Assembly: GCF_004342425.1 (NCBI RefSeq) | Contig: NZ_SLWQ01000005.1 | Span: 186,001 to 250,000, forward strand | DNA from: Dokdonella fugitiva | GTDB taxonomy: Bacteria; Pseudomonadota; Gammaproteobacteria; Xanthomonadales; Rhodanobacteraceae | Length of the DNA: 64,000 bases | Direction: 5' to 3' | Part shown: piece after piece, positions 53,520 through 63,168 of the stretch | Numbering within the stretch: the stretch's first letter is position 1 | Layout: each line of letters starts with the position of its first letter | Translations under genes and position numbers: made by a program | Notes under the pieces: generated by a model | What the model saw: only the letters and a program-made list of their open reading frames with translations | Told to the model about the DNA's origin: nothing | Databases searched by the model: none

Positions 53520-54755
53520 TCAGTGCGCCGCCCCGGCTTTCGCCGGCTTGGTCGCCTTCGCGCCCGCCGCCTTCTTGTCCTCGAGCGGCTTGAGCAGGTC
53601 CGACATCGACTTGTTGATGTTCGCGTACTTGTACGCGGGCAGCACGTAGGTCCAGCCGGAGAAGCGCGCCTGCAGGTCGGCGACGTCCTTGTTCAACGCG
53701 GCGAGGCGCGTCTCGCGATCCTTGGCGGGATCCTCGACCGAGGCCGGCTTCGCCGGCGGCACGGCCTCGTCGGTCTTGCCTTCCTTCTTCGCCGCTTCCG
53801 CCGCCGCGCTCGCCGCGTCGTAGTCGGCCTTCGCCTTCGCCTGTGCGGTGGCGATGCCCTTGTCGGCCTGCGCCGCGTCGAGCGAGGCGGCGAACTGCGC
53901 GTAGCTCTTGCCGTCCTTCTCCCACGCGGTCAGGTCGACGACGACGCCGTCGAACGTCGTGTAACGCGCCTTGAGCGCCTGCTCCGGCGGCGTCGCATCC
54001 TTCGCCGCGACGACGTCGTCGAAGCGCAGCCCGGCGAGCGCGGTGGCGAGCCCGTTGATGGTGAACTCCGAACCCGCCTCGCGCCCCTTCGGCACGTCGG
54101 CGAGCGTGTAGTTCGCGTCGCTCTCGGCATGCTTGGCGATCGACACCTTGCCGCCGTCGGCGTGCGTGATCTCGACCGACGCGACCCGCGTCGCGCTGAT
54201 GTCGGCGAGGTCCTTGCGCAGCCAGTCCGCGCCGTTCCTGTCGATCGTGAGCGACGTCGAAACGAGCCAGCTTTCCGGCTGGCCCGCCTCGCGCACGTAG
54301 GTGCCGCCGCGCGGGTCGCTATGGCCGACCACGAGCACGACCGGCCGGGCCAGGCCGTCGAGTTCGACCTGCACGCCCTTCGCGTCCTTCGCGGCGACGT
54401 CCTCCACGCCGAGCAGCGCATACTTTTCCTTGTTCGACGTCTTCTGCTCGACGCGACGGGCCTCGGCGAGCTTCAACAGGAACGCGCGCAGCTTGCCGGT
54501 GTCGGCCGGATAGCCACCCTTCTCCGCGAGGGTCCAGTCGTTCGCGCCGCGTTCGAGCGTCGCGGCGACCTTGCCCTCGGCGCCGGTGACGATGACCTTG
54601 GTGACGTCGTTGATGTGCTCGCGCAGCTCCGGGACGAGATAGGCCGACGCCTCGGCCTGCCCGCTCTGCGGACGGTTGGAATGGTTCAGCGCGACCGCGG
54701 CGCCGATCGCGACGATGGCCGCGATGCCGAGTCCGATCAGGGTCTTCTGGTTCAT
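53520..54755 (-). CDS. DUF4340 periplasmic protein of a Gld-type ABC operon
   Basis: A 411-residue protein anchored by one N-terminal helix (about residues 5-25). The rest is DUF4340-like: repeated small beta domains with VTKVIVTGAEGKVAATLER, WLVSTSLTIDRNGADWLRKDLADI and FEDVV-type strands. An Ala/Lys/Glu-rich stretch (AKADYDAASAAAEAAKKEG) and a C-terminal KTPAKAG-like tail follow. In several phyla DUF4340 genes follow the gldG-like gene, as here. The ATG overlaps the upstream stop by four bases (54752-54755). It is probably a periplasmic partner of the transporter; the ligand is unknown. Confidence 0.85.
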   Translation of the reverse strand: MNQKTLIGLGIAAIVAIGAAVALNHSNRPQSGQAEASAYLVPELREHINDVTKVIVTGAEGKVAATLERGANDWTLAEKGGYPADTGKLRAFLLKLAEARRVEQKTSNKEKYALLGVEDVAAKDAKGVQVELDGLARPVVLVVGHSDPRGGTYVREAGQPESWLVSTSLTIDRNGADWLRKDLADISATRVASVEITHADGGKVSIAKHAESDANYTLADVPKGREAGSEFTINGLATALAGLRFDDVVAAKDATPPEQALKARYTTFDGVVVDLTAWEKDGKSYAQFAASLDAAQADKGIATAQAKAKADYDAASAAAEAAKKEGKTDEAVPPAKPASVEDPAKDRETRLAALNKDVADLQARFSGWTYVLPAYKYANINKSMSDLLKPLEDKKAAGAKATKPAKAGAAH

Positions 54756-56632
54756 GCGTGGGCTCCCTGTGCGGCGCGACGGCGCTGCAGGCGCCACCAC
54801 GCGAAGGCGAGCGCGGCGAGCGTGACGAGCAGCGGCATCAGCACGATATTGACGATCTTCAGGCGCGTGCCGAGCGATTCGATCTCCGCGTCGAGCTGGC
54901 GCCGCACCTGGCGCAGCTCCTTGCGGATCTCGAGCTTGCGGTCGAGGAACTTCTCCAGCTCGGCTTTCTGCTCGGCGGAGAGGATCTGCGCCTGGTCCTG
55001 GCTCTTCGCGCTCTGCAGTTCGTTGAGCTTGCGCTCGGTCTCGGACAGCTCGCGCTGCAGGTCCTGCTCCTTGGCGCGGAACCGCTCGTCCGCATTGCGC
55101 TTGATCGCTTCGACGGTGGTGAACGGCCGCTGCGACGTCGCGCGGCCGCGGATCGAGATGAGGTCACTCGAACCGGCCATGTTGTCGAGCGCGTTCACCG
55201 CGAAGTCGCCGTTGTTGGCGAACGGATTCATGATCTGCTGGCCGAGGAACGGACGCACCTGCACCCACATACGGTCGCTGAGCAGGTCGGTGTCGGCGAC
55301 CAGCACGATCTGGCCATTGTCGTCCTTCGATTCCTTGAGCGCGCCGGCGTCGTTGCGCTCGGGAAACGCGGTCTTGAACTTGCCGGACAGGCGTGCCGCG
55401 ATCACGAACGGCGAACCGGCCGGCTTGTAGCCCTGCAGCAGCGAGGACGGGTCGCCGAGCATGCGCAGGCGATCGGCCGGCACGCTCATCGCATCGGACG
55501 TCGTCTGCAGCAGCGGCACGAGCTTCTCGTCCTTGGCGTCCTTGGCGAGGTCGAACGAGCCCGCGGTCGACACGTTGATGCTGTCGAGGTTCGCGGTCAG
55601 CACGTCGTCGTGGTTGAGATCGCCCTGGGTCAGGCCGAGGATGCCCGCGTGGCGCACCGGCGCGGTGCCTTCGCCGAGGCTGATCGGCAGGCCGCGCGCG
55701 CGGTCGATGACGACCTTGTGCGGGTCGTACTCGACGCCCCACGCCTTGAACAGCTTCGGCAGGTCGGACGACTTGTCGGCCATCATCGCGGCCATCGGGT
55801 TCGACGGATCGGCCCCGCTGGTGTCGAGCTCGGCGCTCGGGTCGACGAACACGAGCAGGTGCCCGCCGCGCAGCACGAACTGGTCGATCGCGTACTGCGC
55901 GTCGTCGGACAGGTTCTTCGGCTGCACGACGATCAGCACGTCCATGTCCTTGTCGATCGTCTTGAGCGTGGCCGCATCGACGGACTTGACGTCGAACAGC
56001 TGCGTCCACTGCTGGTAGATCGCCCACGGCTGGCGCATCTGGCGCGTCTCCGGGTCGAAGCCGGCCGAGATCGGCAGCCCCGAGAGCAGCCCGACGACCG
56101 GCTTCTTCGGCGTCTCGAGTTCGTGGATGAGCTTGGCGATGTCGTACTCGAGGAACGCTTCCTTGTCCGGCTGCAGGAACGGGATCGACGCGTGCCCGTT
56201 GGTCGAGTTGGTGCCGGCGATGCCGAGGAACACCTTGTCGCCCGACGCGGTCACCGGCACGGCCTGCAGGCCGAGGCTCGCCGCGCGGTCCTCGTCCTCG
56301 GAGAACGGCAGCGGGTCGATCACCTGCAGGCGCAGCTTGCCGCCCGAGCGCGCCGCCATCTCCTGCAGCATCTCGCGCACGGTCGTGAAGTAGCTGCGCA
56401 GCTGCGGGATGCCTTCGCTCGCCTTGTCGGAGAAGAACAGGTACAGGTCGATCGGCTCGTCGATCGACTTCAGGATGTTCTTCGTGCCGTCGGAAAGCGT
56501 GTACAGGTGGTTCTGCGTGAGGTCGGCGCGCGCGCCGCGGAACACGACGTTGACGAGCAGCATCACCGCGATGAACAACGCGGCGAGCACGGCCAGTGCG
56601 GTACCCGAAAGGGCCTTGCGATTGAGTTGCAT
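54752..56632 (-). CDS. GldG-like ABC transporter auxiliary protein
   Basis: A 626-residue protein with an N-terminal membrane helix (about residues 10-32), a large periplasmic GldG/IFT52-like domain and a C-terminal helix (about 595-620) after a coiled coil (KEQDLQRELSETERKLNELQ). Typical pieces are ARADLTQNHLYTLSDGTKNIL, LEYDIAKLIHELETPKKPVVGLLSG and VLRGGHLLVFVDPSAE. In Flavobacterium, GldG with GldA and GldF is required for gliding in some strains; Gammaproteobacteria do not glide this way, so here the role is open. Coupled to both neighbouring genes, with only 14 bases to the permease gene. Confidence 0.9.
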   Translation of the reverse strand: MQLNRKALSGTALAVLAALFIAVMLLVNVVFRGARADLTQNHLYTLSDGTKNILKSIDEPIDLYLFFSDKASEGIPQLRSYFTTVREMLQEMAARSGGKLRLQVIDPLPFSEDEDRAASLGLQAVPVTASGDKVFLGIAGTNSTNGHASIPFLQPDKEAFLEYDIAKLIHELETPKKPVVGLLSGLPISAGFDPETRQMRQPWAIYQQWTQLFDVKSVDAATLKTIDKDMDVLIVVQPKNLSDDAQYAIDQFVLRGGHLLVFVDPSAELDTSGADPSNPMAAMMADKSSDLPKLFKAWGVEYDPHKVVIDRARGLPISLGEGTAPVRHAGILGLTQGDLNHDDVLTANLDSINVSTAGSFDLAKDAKDEKLVPLLQTTSDAMSVPADRLRMLGDPSSLLQGYKPAGSPFVIAARLSGKFKTAFPERNDAGALKESKDDNGQIVLVADTDLLSDRMWVQVRPFLGQQIMNPFANNGDFAVNALDNMAGSSDLISIRGRATSQRPFTTVEAIKRNADERFRAKEQDLQRELSETERKLNELQSAKSQDQAQILSAEQKAELEKFLDRKLEIRKELRQVRRQLDAEIESLGTRLKIVNIVLMPLLVTLAALAFAWWRLQRRRAAQGAHA

Positions 56633-56646
56633 CGTCGGTTCCCTCC

Positions 56647-57381
56647 TCAGGCCGCTTTCTTCATGTCGATGACGACCGCGGTCGCGTACAGCCACACGCC
56701 GATCATCAGGACGAAATAGATGAGGTCGCGCAGGTCGATCACGCCCTTGCTGATCGACGCGAAGTGGGTCAGGAAGCTGAGGCCCGAGATCGCGTCGGCG
56801 AGCCCTTGCCCGGCGACCGCGCGGATCGCGTCGAGCACGAGCGGATAGCCGGCGAGCAGGAGCAGGAAGCAGATGACCACGGTCAGGATGAACGCGACGA
56901 CCTGGTTGCGCGTGGATGCCGACAGGCACGAGCCGATCGCGAGGAACGCGCCGGCCATCAGCAGCGAACCGAGGTAGCTCGCGAACACGACGCCGTTGTC
57001 GGGGCTGCCGAGGTAGTTGACGGTGAGCCAGATCGGGAACGTCAGCGCGAGCGCGATCGCGATGAACGCCCACGCGGCGAGGAACTTGCCGAACACCGCC
57101 TGCCACATGGTGATCGGCAGGGTCAGCAGCAGTTCGATCGTGCCGGACTTGCGCTCTTCCGCCCACAGGCGCATCGACACCGCGGGCACGAGGAACAGGT
57201 ACAGCCAGGGATGGAACGTGAAGAACGCCTGCAGGTCGGCCTGGCCGCGTTCGTAGAAATTGCCGAGGTAGAACGTGAACGCACCCGACAGCAGCAGGAA
57301 GATCACGATGAACACGTAGGCGACCGGGGTCGAGAAGTAGCTGCGCAGTTCGCGCCGGAAAATCGTCGTCGTGCCGCTCAT
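56647..57381 (-). CDS. ABC-2-type permease (GldF-like)
   Basis: A 244-residue inner-membrane protein with six hydrophobic helices. The first segment TTIFRRELRSYFSTPVAYVFIVIFLLLSG and the later RLWAEERKSGTIELLLTLPIT are signatures of ABC-2 exporters (CcmB/NatB/GldF-type). It forms the membrane part of the transporter with the ATPase encoded just upstream; the start overlaps that gene's stop by four bases (57378-57381). The direction is presumably export. The substrate is unknown. Confidence 0.9.
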   Translation of the reverse strand: MSGTTTIFRRELRSYFSTPVAYVFIVIFLLLSGAFTFYLGNFYERGQADLQAFFTFHPWLYLFLVPAVSMRLWAEERKSGTIELLLTLPITMWQAVFGKFLAAWAFIAIALALTFPIWLTVNYLGSPDNGVVFASYLGSLLMAGAFLAIGSCLSASTRNQVVAFILTVVICFLLLLAGYPLVLDAIRAVAGQGLADAISGLSFLTHFASISKGVIDLRDLIYFVLMIGVWLYATAVVIDMKKAA

Positions 57382-58319
57382 GTGCGCGCCTCCTTGCCCG
57401 TCGCGCCCTGGGTGATGGTGCGGAAGACTTCGTCGAGGCGGCCCGCTTCGAGCGCGAGCTCGCGCACGGCGACGTTCTGCGCCTTCAGGGCGTCGCTGAT
57501 CGCGACGAAGATCGAGCGGCCCGGTTTCGGGAATGCGGTGATGCGGTTGTCCTGCGGGTCGACTTCGATCGCGGCGATATCGGCGACCTTCGCCAGCGCG
57601 TCCTTCGCCTCCTGCAGGTTGCCCGCGGTCAGCGACACGGCCTGGTGGTAGCGCGAGCGCGCCTCGAGCTCGGACGGCGTCGCGTCGGCGAGGACGCGGC
57701 CGCCGGCGATGATGATCGCGCGCGTGCACACCGCATGCACTTCCTCGAGCAGGTGGGTCGAGATGATGATCGTCTTGTCGCGCGCCATCGAATTGATCAG
57801 CGTGCGCACCTCCTGCTTCTGGTTCGGGTCGAGGCCGTCGGTCGGCTCGTCGAGGATCAGCACCTTCGGATCGTGCAGGATCGACCCGGCCAGGCCGACG
57901 CGGCGCCGGAAGCCTTTCGACAACGTGTCGATCGGCTGCTCGAGCACGCGCTCGAGGTGCAGGCGGCCGATCGCGTCGTCGATGCGCTGGAAGCGCCGCT
58001 CGCCGGTGAGCCCGCGCACGTCGGCGATGAAGTCGATGAACTCGCGCACCGTCATCTCGCCGTAGCTCGGCGCGCCTTCGGGCAGGTAGCCGAGCACGCG
58101 CTTCGCCTCGAGCGGCTGCTGTTCGACGTCGAAGCCGGCGACGGTCGCGCCACCCGAGGTCGGAGCGAGGAACCCGGCGACCATCTTCATGGTGGTGGAC
58201 TTGCCGGCGCCGTTGGGCCCGAGGAAACCGAGCACCTGGCCGGGTTCGACCTTGAAGCTGATCGCGTCGACGGCGGTGAAGTCGCCGTAGCGTTTCGTGA
58301 GTTGTCTGGTTTCGATCAT
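57378..58319 (-). CDS. ABC transporter ATP-binding protein (GldA-like)
   Basis: A 313-residue ATPase. Walker A GPNGAGKST is at residues 34-42, the signature is LSKGFRRRVGLAGSI (the LSGGQ position reads LSKGF), Walker B is VLILDEPTDGLDPNQ, and the switch His is in IIISTHLLEEV. LSKGF in place of LSGGQ is usual for GldA-like ATPases. A C-terminal regulatory extension (about 225-313) follows the core. It is the first gene of the operon; no clear promoter is visible in the 198-base gap upstream. Confidence 0.93.
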   Translation of the reverse strand: MIETRQLTKRYGDFTAVDAISFKVEPGQVLGFLGPNGAGKSTTMKMVAGFLAPTSGGATVAGFDVEQQPLEAKRVLGYLPEGAPSYGEMTVREFIDFIADVRGLTGERRFQRIDDAIGRLHLERVLEQPIDTLSKGFRRRVGLAGSILHDPKVLILDEPTDGLDPNQKQEVRTLINSMARDKTIIISTHLLEEVHAVCTRAIIIAGGRVLADATPSELEARSRYHQAVSLTAGNLQEAKDALAKVADIAAIEVDPQDNRITAFPKPGRSIFVAISDALKAQNVAVRELALEAGRLDEVFRTITQGATGKEART

Positions 58320-58497
58320 CGTCTTCGCTGCACCTGTTGACGGACATGGCTACCCGCGCACGCCGGAAAAGCCGCGCGGGCGACTACCCCAGATGGTTTT
58401 TTCGCGCGCTGCGTCGGCCGACGATGTCGCTGACGGGGCGTGCCCGTCGGCATCGCAGCGACCCCGGACGCGGGGCGCGCGGAAAGATACCGCAAAG

Positions 58498-58517
58498 GCC
58501 GGCGAAAGTTCCCGGCC
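58498..58517 (-). terminator. Hairpin at the end of the DUF3025 gene
   Basis: A GGCCGG/CCGGCC stem with an 8-base loop starts directly after the DUF3025 stop and is followed on the minus strand by TTTGCGG. It is a modest terminator candidate that would also insulate the Gld-like operon. Confidence 0.45.
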
Positions 58518-59369
58518 TCAGCGTGAAAGCCACGGCGCCGGGTAGCGCCGGCCCTCACGCAGCGGCCGGAAACACGCGCCCTGCGCGACGAGGCGGGCGG
58601 TCGAGCCCGGTTCGTGCCAGCCGCGGATGCCGGCGAGCGGAAGCGGCCGCAGCTCCTGCGGATCGGCGAGCAGGCGGCCCGCGCGGATCGCCTCGGCCAG
58701 CCGGGCTTCTTCCGGCGGCCAACGCGCGACGATCGCCGCTTCACCCACGCGCGGGCGCAGCGCCGCGCGATCGACCTCGACCACGAGGCATTTCGCGGTC
58801 GGCGACGCGTGGCCGTTCCAGACGTGCTCGAGCAAGGCATGGCCGAACACGGTCACGGCGAGTTCGTCGCCCCAGGCCTGCTGCCCGCCGACGAACAGCG
58901 CGTTCCAGTCGTGCGCATCCCAGGCCGCGAGCAGGCGCGGCGAAGCAAGCCAGACGATCGCGCCCGCCTCGTCGAAATGGGTCAGTGCACACTGCGCGCG
59001 CGTGCGCTGCTTCGCGCCGACGCGCGCGACGTCGGCCGCCTGGCGCGCATTGAGCGCCCACTTGAGCTGCGGATGGCGCAGCCAGACCAGCGCATTGAAT
59101 GCATCGTGCGCGTCGCCGTCCCTCGTGGCCAGCACGGAGCGTGCCGCAACGCGCATTTCATAGTGCAGGCCGTCGTCGAGCAGGTCGCGCGTCTGCGCGA
59201 CGATCACCGGTCGCCCGATGCCATCCTCCTCATGCGCTCGCCGGCGGCGCCGTTCGAGCTGGTCGAGGCCCGGCAAGCTTGCCGCGGGATCGATCCACGC
59301 GCGCAGCAACGGATGCGACCGCGTCGCATGCGCGCACGCAGGCGGACCTGCACGGTCACGCGCACTCAT
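58518..59369 (-). CDS. DUF3025 family protein
   Basis: A 283-residue soluble protein following the DUF3025 pattern: YEMRVAARSVLATRDGDAHDAFNALVWLRHPQLKWALNARQA, then DEAGAIVWLASPRLLAAW and WNALFVGGQQAW, ending RRYPAPWLSR. The N-D-F/N-A-L-x-W-x-x-F/H-P-x-x-K core is the family hallmark. It is common in Beta- and Gammaproteobacteria and has no known function. The ATG at 59369 begins MSARDRAGPP. It lies 64 bases downstream of rimO on the same strand. Confidence 0.82.
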   Translation of the reverse strand: MSARDRAGPPACAHATRSHPLLRAWIDPAASLPGLDQLERRRRRAHEEDGIGRPVIVAQTRDLLDDGLHYEMRVAARSVLATRDGDAHDAFNALVWLRHPQLKWALNARQAADVARVGAKQRTRAQCALTHFDEAGAIVWLASPRLLAAWDAHDWNALFVGGQQAWGDELAVTVFGHALLEHVWNGHASPTAKCLVVEVDRAALRPRVGEAAIVARWPPEEARLAEAIRAGRLLADPQELRPLPLAGIRGWHEPGSTARLVAQGACFRPLREGRRYPAPWLSR

Positions 59370-59433
59370 GCGCGGGGCCCTGCGTGGTGGCTGGCCGCCC
59401 GGCGGGCACCCACGGCCGCGCCGTCCCTCGGGA

Positions 59434-60753
59434 TCAGGCCGCGAGGCGACCGATGAGGTCATGCTCGTCGGTGTGGATGATCTCCACATCGACGATCTGG
59501 CCGGGCTTGAGCGCATGGCCATCATCGATGCGCACGATGCCGTCGATCTCCGGCGCGTCCGCCTTGGAACGCGCGATCGCGCCATCCTCGTCCACCTCGT
59601 CGACGATGACCTGCTGGCGCGTGCCGACCTTGCGCGCGAGGCGCGCGGCGGAGATGTCCGCCTGCACTTCCATGAAGCGCTCGAGGCGTTCCTCCTTGAG
59701 CTCCTCCGGCACCGCGCCCGGCAGTTCGTTCGCCTTCGCGCCGTCGACCGGCGAGTAGGCGAACGCGCCGACGCGATCGAGCTGCGCCTCGCGCAGGAAG
59801 TCGAGCAGTTCCTCGAACTCGGCCTCGGTCTCGCCCGGGAAACCGACGATGAAGGTGCTGCGCAGGGTGAGGTCCGGGCACGCCTTGCGCCAGGCCTGCA
59901 CGCGCGCGAGCACCTTGTCGACCGCGCCGGGCCGCTTCATGAGCTTGAGGATGCGCGGGCTCGCGTGCTGAAACGGGATGTCGAGGTACGGCAGGATGCG
60001 GCCGTCCGCCATCAGCGGGATCACGTCGTCGACGTGCGGATACGGATACACGTAGTGCAGGCGCGTCCACGCGCCGAGTTCGGCGAGCCCCTCGCACAAG
60101 CCGGTCATGCGCGTCGCGTGCGCCTTGCCGCGCCATTCCCGCTCGGCGTAGCGCAGGTCGACGCCGTAGGCACTCGTATCCTGCGACACGACGAGGAGTT
60201 CCTTGACGCCGCCCTTGACGAGTTTTTCCGCTTCGACGAGCACTTCGTCGACCGGCCGCGAAACGAGGTCGCCGCGCATCGAGGGGATGATGCAGAACGT
60301 GCAGCGGTGATTGCAGCCTTCGGAAATCTTGAGGTACGCATAGTGCTTCGGCGTCAGCTTGACGCCGTGCGGAGGCACGAGGTCGAGGAACGGGTCGTGC
60401 TTGGGCGGCAGCGCCGCGTGCACGGCGTTCATCACGCTCGCATAGTCCTGCGGGCCGGAGATCGACAGCACGTCCGGATGCGCCTCGCGGATCACCTCGG
60501 CCCGCTTGCCGAGGCAACCGGTGACGATGACCTTGCCGTTCTCCTCGAGCGCCTCGCCGATCGCATCGAGCGACTCGGCCACCGCGGCATCGATGAAGCC
60601 GCAGGTGTTGACCACCACGACGTCGGCCGAGTCGTAGCTCGGCACGATGTCGTAGCCCTCGACGCGCAACTGGGTGAGGATGCGCTCGGAATCGACGAGG
60701 GCCTTCGGGCAGCCGAGGCTGACGAAGCCGACCCTGGGGTTGCGGCGTGACAT
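59434..60753 (-). CDS. rimO: Ribosomal protein S12 methylthiotransferase RimO
   Basis: A 439-residue radical-SAM enzyme that methylthiolates an Asp of ribosomal protein S12 (Asp89 in E. coli). The UPF0004 domain supplies cluster cysteines C15 ([10 protein letters not shown]), C51 and C80. The radical-SAM cluster is C147-x3-C151-x2-C154 ([17 protein letters not shown]). A TRAM domain closes the chain ([13 protein letters not shown] onward). The length equals E. coli RimO (441). Transcribed divergently from the GGDEF gene, 221 bases apart. Confidence 0.97.
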   Translation of the reverse strand: MSRRNPRVGFVSLGCPKALVDSERILTQLRVEGYDIVPSYDSADVVVVNTCGFIDAAVAESLDAIGEALEENGKVIVTGCLGKRAEVIREAHPDVLSISGPQDYASVMNAVHAALPPKHDPFLDLVPPHGVKLTPKHYAYLKISEGCNHRCTFCIIPSMRGDLVSRPVDEVLVEAEKLVKGGVKELLVVSQDTSAYGVDLRYAEREWRGKAHATRMTGLCEGLAELGAWTRLHYVYPYPHVDDVIPLMADGRILPYLDIPFQHASPRILKLMKRPGAVDKVLARVQAWRKACPDLTLRSTFIVGFPGETEAEFEELLDFLREAQLDRVGAFAYSPVDGAKANELPGAVPEELKEERLERFMEVQADISAARLARKVGTRQQVIVDEVDEDGAIARSKADAPEIDGIVRIDDGHALKPGQIVDVEIIHTDEHDLIGRLAA

Positions 60754-60974
60754 GGGGAAACCCGGCGAAATGACAGCCCCCTAGTCTACCAGCCGGGTCG
60801 CGCCGGACGTGCCGGGCAGGCGCGCGCCGCGATGGCCGGCGCGCGACACACAAGTTTCACTGTTTTTCCAGCCGCGCACCCGGACTTTTTTGGCCCGGGG
60901 TCTTAATATGGCGGCGCGGCCGCGAAGGGGGAACCTGCGCCGGCCCGGTTCGGATGACCGGAGAGAGCTGCGCG

Positions 60975-63092
60975 ATGCACCCGGGGAACCCGCTGCCACC
61001 CCACCGCCGACGGCGGCGGGCGCCCTGCGCCAGCCGCCTGCTCCTCGTCACGCTGTCCGCCATCACCGCGACGCGCGCCGGCGCCGAGGACCATCCCCTC
61101 GCGCGCCTCGTCACCGGCAGCCGGCAGATCGCCGCCGCGGTCGACGCGACGCTCGCCGATCCCGTCACGGTCCAGGTCGCCGGTGCGATCGGTGGCGCCT
61201 GGGCGCGCCAGCAACTGCTCATGTGCGCGGGCGACATCGGCTCCGCGCTCGACCTGCCGGACGTCGCCGACCGCCTGTGGACGCGTGCGCTGGCCGCCGC
61301 GCAGCAGCGCGGCGATACCCCGGCGACGATCCTGCTGACCACGCTCGTCGCGCAGAGCTCGCTCGCGCTCGGCGACTACGCGCGCTCGCGCGAACTGGCC
61401 GAGCGCCTGCGCGTGCTCGCGCACCGGCATGGCGACGCCAACGCGGAAGCGCAGGCCGAGAACGCGCTCGGCGTGCTCGAGCGGCGGCGTGGCCGCCTCG
61501 ACGATGCGGTCGCCCACCAGCAGCGCGCGCTCGACCTGTTCAAGTCGGCCGGCAACGGCATCGGCGCGATGCGCGCGCTGTCCGACCTCGGCACGATCTT
61601 GCGCGACCGCGGCGATTTCGCGCAGGCGCTCGACGCGCAGCTGCGTGCGGTCGCCGAGCGCGAGCGCACCGGCGACAGGCTGTCCAACGTCTACCGCAAC
61701 CTCGCCCTGCTCTACCGCGAGATCGAGGACACCGCGGCCTCGCGCGCGTACTTCGAACGCGCCACCGAAGCGGCGATCCACAGCGGGATACCGTCGATGT
61801 ATTCGTCGGCGACCGGCGCCTACGCGAGCCTGCTCAACGACATCGAGGACTACGCCGGCGCGCGCCGCGCGGCCGAGGACGCGCTGGCGATCGACGCCGC
61901 GCTCGGTGACCGGCCGCACCAGGGCTTCGAGCACCTCGAACTCGGGCGCGCGCTGCTCGGCGAGAAGCAGACCGCCGCGGCGACCGCGCATTTCGACCGC
62001 GCGCTCGAGATCGGCCGCGAGCTTGGCCAGCGCGAACTCGTCGCCCGCTCGCTGCTGCACCAGACCGAGATCGCGCTGGCCCAGCGCGATTACCTGCGCG
62101 CGCGCGGCCTCATCGACGAGGCGATCGCCGGCCTCGAGGCGACGCGCCTGCGCCCGCAACTCGCGCAGGCATACGCGTTGCGCGAGCAGCTCGCGCGCGC
62201 CGAACACGACGATGCCGAGGCGCTGCGCTACGCGCACAAGTCCGCGGCCGCGCGCGAGGAACTGATCGGCATCCGCGCAAGCCGGCAGCTCTCCGCGCTC
62301 GAGGTGCGCCACGCGCGCTCGGACGCCGACCAGCGGCTCGCCATGCTCGCCAAGGACAACGAACTGCAGGCGGCGCGCCTGCAGGCACAGGCGGTGCAGC
62401 GGCGCTTCGGCGCGATCGCACTGGGCGGGCTCGCCCTCGCCCTCGTCGCGCTGATCTGGCGCCATCGCGGCGTGCGCCGGCTCAACCGCGCGCTGGCCCA
62501 GCGCAACGTCGAGATCGAACGACAGCGCGCGGCGCTCGGCGAAGCGAATGCTCGCCTCGAGCAGCAGGCCGCCGAGCTGTACCACGCGGCGACGACCGAC
62601 TGGCTCACCGGCGTGTCGAACCGCCGCGACGTGCTCGAGCGCATCGAGCGCGCGTTGCGCGAATCGCGCGCGAGCGGCGACGAGTTCGCCGTGCTGCTCG
62701 TCGATTTCGACCACTTCAAGCAGATCAACGACCTGCGCGGCCACCTGCTCGGCGACCGCGCGCTCACCGTCGGCGCGCATGCGATGCGCGACTGCCTCGG
62801 CGGCGACGACCTGCTCGGCCGCTTCGGCGGCGAGGAGTTCATCGCGGCGATGCGCGCGCGCAAGCCGGCCGATGTGATGGCGGTCGCGGAACGCATGCGC
62901 ACGCACGTCGCCGCCCAGCTCGCCTGGCTCATGCCCGAGCTGCGCGGCATCGCGACCGTGAGCATCGGCATCGCGTTCCTCTCCGACACCGGTGGCGACA
63001 GCGAGGTCGCCGCCCTGCTCGAGGCGGCCGATCGCGCGCTGTACGCCGCCAAGCACGACGGCCGCAACCGCGTGCACCGTTACGCGGCCTGA
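60975..63092 (+). CDS. TPR-repeat, membrane-anchored GGDEF diguanylate cyclase
   Basis: A 705-residue protein. An N-terminal export signal (about residues 1-37) is followed by a periplasmic region of about six TPR-like helix pairs (for example NALGVLERRRGRLDDAVAHQQRALDLF). One membrane helix lies at about 478-495, then a coiled coil (QRNVEIERQRAALGEANARLEQQ) and a cytoplasmic GGDEF domain. The active site is G618-G-E-E-F622 in GRFGGEEF, with FDHFKQINDLRGHLLGD for Mg-GTP, so it should synthesise cyclic di-GMP. The ATG at 60975 has GGAGAGAG upstream. An AT-rich TAATAT (60904-60909) may be its -10. Confidence 0.92.
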   Translation: MHPGNPLPPHRRRRRAPCASRLLLVTLSAITATRAGAEDHPLARLVTGSRQIAAAVDATLADPVTVQVAGAIGGAWARQQLLMCAGDIGSALDLPDVADRLWTRALAAAQQRGDTPATILLTTLVAQSSLALGDYARSRELAERLRVLAHRHGDANAEAQAENALGVLERRRGRLDDAVAHQQRALDLFKSAGNGIGAMRALSDLGTILRDRGDFAQALDAQLRAVAERERTGDRLSNVYRNLALLYREIEDTAASRAYFERATEAAIHSGIPSMYSSATGAYASLLNDIEDYAGARRAAEDALAIDAALGDRPHQGFEHLELGRALLGEKQTAAATAHFDRALEIGRELGQRELVARSLLHQTEIALAQRDYLRARGLIDEAIAGLEATRLRPQLAQAYALREQLARAEHDDAEALRYAHKSAAAREELIGIRASRQLSALEVRHARSDADQRLAMLAKDNELQAARLQAQAVQRRFGAIALGGLALALVALIWRHRGVRRLNRALAQRNVEIERQRAALGEANARLEQQAAELYHAATTDWLTGVSNRRDVLERIERALRESRASGDEFAVLLVDFDHFKQINDLRGHLLGDRALTVGAHAMRDCLGGDDLLGRFGGEEFIAAMRARKPADVMAVAERMRTHVAAQLAWLMPELRGIATVSIGIAFLSDTGGDSEVAALLEAADRALYAAKHDGRNRVHRYAA

Positions 63093-63168
63093 ATGCGCGG
63101 CGCGCGATCGGTTGTGCCGGCACCACCGATCGAAATAACGTAGCGGCTTTCCGCAGGCGGAGTCCCGC

